Shown here one piece after another: positions 60,044-64,000 of a DNA stretch of 64,000 nt; the stretch's first letter is position 1; each line of letters opens with the position of its first letter. The translations under genes and the position numbers were made by a program. The stretch covers positions 62,001 to 126,000 of the forward strand of contig CAVRXS010000007.1 in assembly GCA_963725275.1 (NCBI GenBank). Direction: 5' to 3'. The DNA is from Bog-756 sp963725275 (lineage in GTDB: Bacteria; Actinomycetota; Acidimicrobiia; Acidimicrobiales; RAAP-2). The notes below the pieces were generated by a model that was not told the DNA's origin, did no database searches, and worked only from the letters and a program-made list of their open reading frames with translations.

Positions 60044-62045
60044 GTGTCGATCCCCAGCTTCGTCCTGGTCCAAGGGGTCTCCACCGGCGTGGTCTATGGG
60101 CTCCTGGCCATGGGCCTGGTGCTCATCTACCGGGCCAACCGGGTGCTCAACTTCGCCCAGGGACAGCTCGGCGTGGTCGGGGCGGTGTTCCTGGTCAAGT
60201 GCTATTACAACTTCGGGTTCAACTACTGGTTCGCCCTGATCCTGGCTCTCGCCCTTGCTGTGGCCATCGGTTCGTTGTGCGAGCTGTTGCTGCGCCGCCT
60301 CAACGACCGCCCGCGGGTGTTGGTGATGGTGGCCACGATCGGGCTCAGCCAGGTGCTCTTCGTCTTCACCGCGCTGCCGTTCATCCGCCCGAGCAACCTG
60401 TTCCGGCCGTTCCCCGTTCCGTTCGACCTCAGCTTCCGGATCGGCACCTACATCTTCAGTCCCGGACAGGTGATGGCGCTCATCGTCGCTCCGCTGGTCG
60501 CGCTCGGGGCTGGTGGCGTTCGTCCGGTGGTCGCCCTGGGGACTCGCCATGCGGGCCACCACCGAGAACAGCGACTCCGCCAGGTTGTCGGGGGTCTGGG
60601 TCCGGCGCACCTCGAACGTTGCATGGATGCTCGCCGGGCTCCTGTCCGCCTTCACCGCCATTCTGGCCGCGCCGGGCCAGACGTCGTCCCTCACCCAGGT
60701 GCTCAGCCCGGAGTTGCTGTTGCTCGCGCTGACCGCCGCCATGGTCGGTGCCATGGTCAACCTGACGGTGGCCTTCCTGGCCGCGGTCGGGGTGGGGGTG
60801 ATCCAGGAGGTGCTGGTGTGGAACCTGTCCAGCACGGCCCAGGTCGATCTGATCCTCTTCCTCATCGTTTCGGCGGTCTTGCTGGTCCGCATCGCCGCCC
60901 TCCAGTTCCGGGGATCGAGCGACGGGCCGACCACCTGGCGCGAAAGCTCGCGCGCCGCAGTACGCGCTCCTGACGCACTGCGACGCACGGTCGGGAGGAC
61001 CGGCACGGTCCTGATTGTGGCGGTCGCCGGCCTCCTCCCACTGGTGGTCAGCACCGGGCGGTCCTTCCTCATCTCGCAGATCTGCATCTACGCCATGATC
61101 GCCCTGTCGTTGACCGTGCTGACCGGCTGGGCAGGTCAGGTCTCGCTCGGACAGTTCGGGCTGGTCGCCTGCGGGGCGCTGATGGCCACCCACCTCGGCA
61201 CGAGCGTTCCCCTGGTCCTCCTCCTTCCGTTCGCCGGGGCGGTGACCGCGGTGATCGCGGTGCTCGTCGGTCTGCCTGCCCTCCGGGTGCGCGGGCTCTA
61301 CCTCGCGGTCAGCACGCTCGCGTTCAGTCTCTGGCTGATGCAGTCGGTCCTTTCCACACCGTGCTGGAACCTTCCGCTGCTGGACAGGCGCCTCTGCACC
61401 GGACTCCCGAACCCACAGTCCACGCTGCTGGTCCGGCCGAGTTTCCTGGGCATCGGCCTCGACTCGGAGCGCGCCTTCGCCTGGTTCAGCCTGGCCATCC
61501 TCATCGCCACCGTCGGCATGGTCATGGTGTGGCGCGACCGCGGGGTAGCCCGCCGGTTGGTCGCCGTGCGCGACAACGAGACCGGTGCAGCGGCCCTGGG
61601 GGTCCCTCTCGCCCGCTCCAAATTGCTGGCGTTCGCACTCTCCGGGTTCATCGCCGGGTACGCCGGGGTGTGCCTCGCGTTCGCCACGGAGCGCATCTCG
61701 ACGACCACCTTCGATCCCACCCTCTCCATCCTGGTCGTCTCGATGGTGGTCATCGGTGGGATGGATTCGGTGGCCGGAGCGGTGCTCGGCGCCCTCTACC
61801 TGGTCGGGCTGCCGGCGCTGGTCGGGACCACGCCAACCATCCAATTCCTGACCAGCGGTCTCGGTCTGCTGGCCTTCATCCTCTATCTCCCCGGCGGCCT
61901 GGCCCAGCTCCTCCACCGGTTCGGCGATCTGGTGGCGGATGGAGTCACCCGCTTGCGTGCAGGCGGGTCTCGCGGATCCGGGACAGATGCCGCCACTCCG
62001 GAGCCGGCACCAGCGCCGGTGCCGGCGGCGGGAGTCGCCACGTGA
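60044..62045 (+). CDS. Fused LivH-LivM permease, split by a frameshift
   Basis: Second LivH-LivM fusion of the window. The first frame holds the LivH start (GVVYGLLAMGLVLIYRANRVLNFAQGQLG) and runs to LIVAPLVALGAG. The second resumes with LVAFVRWSPWGLAMRATTENSDSARLSGV and continues through LivM, with LTGWAGQVSLGQFGLVACGAL and the coupling region RRLVAVRDNETGAAALGV. Deleting one base from the GGGG at about 60507-60510 joins them as a 666 aa permease. The GTG at 60044 lies five bases after the MFS-ATPase stop. The stop overlaps LivG. Confidence 0.88.
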
Positions 62046-62926
62046 GCGACCCACTCCCGCGGGACCACTCCGGGGGGCCGGCACGGCTCGACGTCCGCGG
62101 GGTGGCCGTCCAATTCGGTGGTGTCCTGGCGCTCGACTTCGTCGATCTCGTCGCCGAGCCGGGGTGGATCGTCGGCCTCATCGGTCCGAACGGCTCGGGC
62201 AAGACGACCTTGCTCAATGTGATCTCCGGCCTGATCACCCCGCGGGCGGGGTCGGTCTCTCTCGACGGCGTCGCACTCGACGGCTACCTGCCCGAGGAGC
62301 GGACCGGTATCGGGGTCGTCCGGTCCTTCCAGGACTGCCGGCTCTTCCCCGACCTGCAGGTGGAGGACGTCCTGCTGGTCGCGCTCGACGCCCAGCGGCC
62401 GGTGGGTGTCGCGTCGTCCACGCTGCAGATGCCGTGGGCCCGCCACTCCGAGCGGTCCAAGCGCGCCGAGGTGGACGAAGTGATCAGGTCGTTCGGCGTC
62501 GGGCCGTTCCGGCACCATCGCATCTCCGAGCTGTCGACCGGAACCAGGCGGGTCGTGGATCTGGCCTCCATCGTGCTGGCCCGACCCCGACTCCTCCTAC
62601 TCGACGAACCGACCGCCGGGATCGCCCAGCGCGAGGCGGAGGCGTTCGTCCCACTGCTGTCCCGACTGCGCGACGTGGCCGATACCACCATCGTGCTCGT
62701 CGAGCACGATGTCCCGATGGTGTTCGAGCTGTCTACGAGGGTGGTGATGATGGAGTCCGGCTCGGTGGTGTCCTCGGGGACCCCCGACGAGGTGGCACGT
62801 GATCCGCGGGCGGTCGCCGCATACCTGGGTGCCAGCGAAGCTGCGTTGTCGGTCTCCGGGGCGGCACCGCCCCGCGTGCGCGGACCGGAGGAGTCGGGCG
62901 GGCCAGCTCCGCAGGATGGGTCGTAG
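62042..62926 (+). CDS. LivG-type ABC transporter ATPase
   Basis: 294 aa ATPase. Walker A is GPNGSGKT (residues 48-55), the Q-loop segment is IGVVRSFQDCRLFPDLQVEDVL, and Walker B is LLLLDEPTAGIAQ. The signature position reads LSTGTRRVVDLASIVLA, i.e. LSTG rather than LSGG, a degenerate form seen in LivG partners that rely on the other subunit's signature. The GTG start overlaps the permease stop. It should pair with the ATPase half of the MFS fusion. Confidence 0.92.
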   Translation: MSDPLPRDHSGGPARLDVRGVAVQFGGVLALDFVDLVAEPGWIVGLIGPNGSGKTTLLNVISGLITPRAGSVSLDGVALDGYLPEERTGIGVVRSFQDCRLFPDLQVEDVLLVALDAQRPVGVASSTLQMPWARHSERSKRAEVDEVIRSFGVGPFRHHRISELSTGTRRVVDLASIVLARPRLLLLDEPTAGIAQREAEAFVPLLSRLRDVADTTIVLVEHDVPMVFELSTRVVMMESGSVVSSGTPDEVARDPRAVAAYLGASEAALSVSGAAPPRVRGPEESGGPAPQDGS

Positions 62927-62939
62927 CCGTCGCCGCAGA

Positions 62940-63791
62940 TCAGCGCTTGGGCATCGCCGGACCGAAGGGCACGTCCCCCTTGAGGGTGACCCGGTGGGCC
63001 AGCCGGAGTGCGTCGCCGTAGTCGTCGATGGCGTAGTGGAGGGTGGCCCGGTTGTCCCAGAAGGCCACTGAGCCGGGCCGCCAGCGGAACCGGCAGGTGA
63101 GCTCCGGCTGCTGACAGTGGCGGTAGAGCATGTCGAGTACGGCAGCGCTCTCCTGCTCCGACAGCCCGAGGATGGTCTGGGTGAAGTGGGGGTTCACGAA
63201 GAGGCCGCGGCGACCGGTCTCTGGATGCGTGCGGACGATCGGGTGGATGCTGGGCAGCAGCTTCTCGAAGTGCTGGCCGTGCCAGTCGTACCCTCCCCGT
63301 TCGTCGACCTCGGCAGCGAACCACGGGTCGTGGTGTACCGCGATGAGGGTGTCGCACATGGTCCGCACCGGTTCGGACAGGCGGTCGTAGGCGTCCTGCA
63401 GGCTCGCCCAGCAGGTGTCGCCCCCGACCTCCGGGCACACGGTCATGTAGAGGATCGAGCCGAGGGGGGGCGTCGGCAGGAAGGTCACATCGGTGTGCCA
63501 CCAGTTGGCCCGGTCCTCGCGGCTGTCGATCGCCAGCACCTGTGGGTGCTCCTCGACGGCGGGGATGACCGGGTGTCCCTCGGTGAGCTCGCCGAACTGG
63601 CGGGCGAAGTCGGCCTGCTGACCCGGGGAGAGCTCCTGATCGCGGAAGAACACCACGTGGTGGGTGTTGAGGGTGGCACGCACCTCCTGCACCTGGGCGT
63701 CGCTCAAGGGGCGCGACAGGTCGAGGCCACCGATCTCCGCACCGATGATCGGGGACAGTGGACGGATCTCGAGCCGCTGGTCTACTGGCAT
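62940..63791 (-). CDS. TauD/TfdA-family 2-oxoglutarate dioxygenase
   Basis: 283 aa Fe(II)/2-oxoglutarate-dependent oxygenase. The iron triad is His99-x-Asp101 (WWHTDVTF) and His252 (ATLHYAIDDYG), with an Arg for the oxoglutarate carboxylate in RLAHRVTLKG (263 or 267). The N-terminal LSPIIGAEIGGLDLSRPLSD is family-typical. Members hydroxylate taurine and other sulfonates, alkyl sulfates or phenoxyacetates and release the leaving group. It is convergent with the hybrid transporter operon, 13 bases between stops, so cotranscription is excluded but functional linkage is possible. ATG at 63791. Confidence 0.94.
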   Translation of the reverse strand: MPVDQRLEIRPLSPIIGAEIGGLDLSRPLSDAQVQEVRATLNTHHVVFFRDQELSPGQQADFARQFGELTEGHPVIPAVEEHPQVLAIDSREDRANWWHTDVTFLPTPPLGSILYMTVCPEVGGDTCWASLQDAYDRLSEPVRTMCDTLIAVHHDPWFAAEVDERGGYDWHGQHFEKLLPSIHPIVRTHPETGRRGLFVNPHFTQTILGLSEQESAAVLDMLYRHCQQPELTCRFRWRPGSVAFWDNRATLHYAIDDYGDALRLAHRVTLKGDVPFGPAMPKR

Positions 63792-63980
63792 ACCCCCAGT
63801 GTGGCCCGGCAGGGGTGGCCCCTCAACCCGGATCGTCCGACGCCGGGGAAGCTCCAGCCCCGGAGGGCGGAAGAGGAGCGTCCCTTCCGGCTGTTCGGGG
63901 GGCGGGACGGCCCGTGTGGCAGCGTGGAGGGCGGCTCCGTCAGGGGCCGACCCGGATGGGAAGCCCGATTGGCAACCCGC

Positions 63981-64000
63981 AGGAGAGGACGACCACCGTG
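63981..64000 (+). other. Ribosome site and start codon of a gene leaving the window
   Basis: AGGAGAGG (63981-63988) is followed nine bases later by GTG at 63998-64000, the last codon of the window. This is probably the start of a plus-strand gene divergent from the TauD-type gene. The 190 bases before it hold no other convincing feature. Confidence 0.4.

Noticed and set aside
1..64000. CRISPR arrays, tRNA or rRNA genes, insertion sequences, integrases, riboswitches
   Set aside because: Looked for spaced repeats, cloverleaf-type sequences, transposase-like frames and long leader structures; none found by reading.

Overview
The window is GC-rich, densely coding DNA with frequent GTG and some TTG starts, many four-base start/stop overlaps and almost no untranslated space. 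No gap between genes exceeds about 300 bases. I see no tRNA, rRNA, CRISPR array, transposase or phage gene. Many acyl-CoA enzymes, P450s, didomain acyl-CoA dehydrogenases, DUF35/thiolase pairs and fused LivH-LivM permeases point to an actinobacterium, probably of the Acidimicrobiia type. That placement is inference from gene content, not from a marker gene.

Layout. 0-9.3 kb: a P450 cut by the left edge, an APH-type kinase, an acyl-CoA ligase, a crotonase, a copper amine oxidase, a small ferredoxin and a two-domain acyl-CoA dehydrogenase. 9.3-14.5 kb: an ArsR/SRPBCC pair under an operator-like inverted repeat, a secreted helical-toroid protein, an alpha/beta hydrolase and an SDR. 14.5-19.9 kb (minus): sulfatase, acyl-CoA ligase, Gfo/Idh/MocA oxidoreductase and VOC protein in one operon. 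20.1-22.3 kb: RidA, RraA-like, cupin and ureidoglycolate-lyase-like genes. 22.5-27.6 kb: a complete Liv-type ABC importer (lipoprotein, fused permease, two ATPases). 27.7-39.7 kb: thiolase, SDR, crotonase, thiolase-like protein, two divergent acyl-CoA dehydrogenases, P450, a two-subunit GMC dehydrogenase, and a thiolase-like/DUF35 pair. This block resembles the logic of steroid or terpenoid side-chain degradation.

39.7-47.1 kb: D-2-hydroxyacid dehydrogenase, FGGY kinase, zinc alcohol dehydrogenase, SDR, PIG-L deacetylase and an ABC-2 exporter. 47.3-63.8 kb: a second substrate-binding protein, GH13, ThuA, then a long plus-strand run of GH1, GH4, 3-HIBADH-type dehydrogenase, LacD-like aldolase and FGGY kinase. 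A transporter set follows directly: an MFS protein fused to a LivF-type ATPase, a LivH-LivM fusion and LivG. A TauD-type dioxygenase closes the window. I read this as one locus that imports, hydrolyses and catabolises a glycoside, using Liv-type rather than CUT-type sugar transport. The hybrid transporter and the kinase/aldolase/reductase route are the most unusual content.

A caution for users: five genes between 39.7 and 62.0 kb (D-2-hydroxyacid dehydrogenase, FGGY kinase, PIG-L, ABC-2 ATPase, LivH-LivM) are each split by one apparent extra base. All five have the same polarity and most lie in G/C runs. Removing one base restores a full-length family member in every case. This looks more like consensus error than five pseudogenes, and I annotate them as single frameshifted genes.
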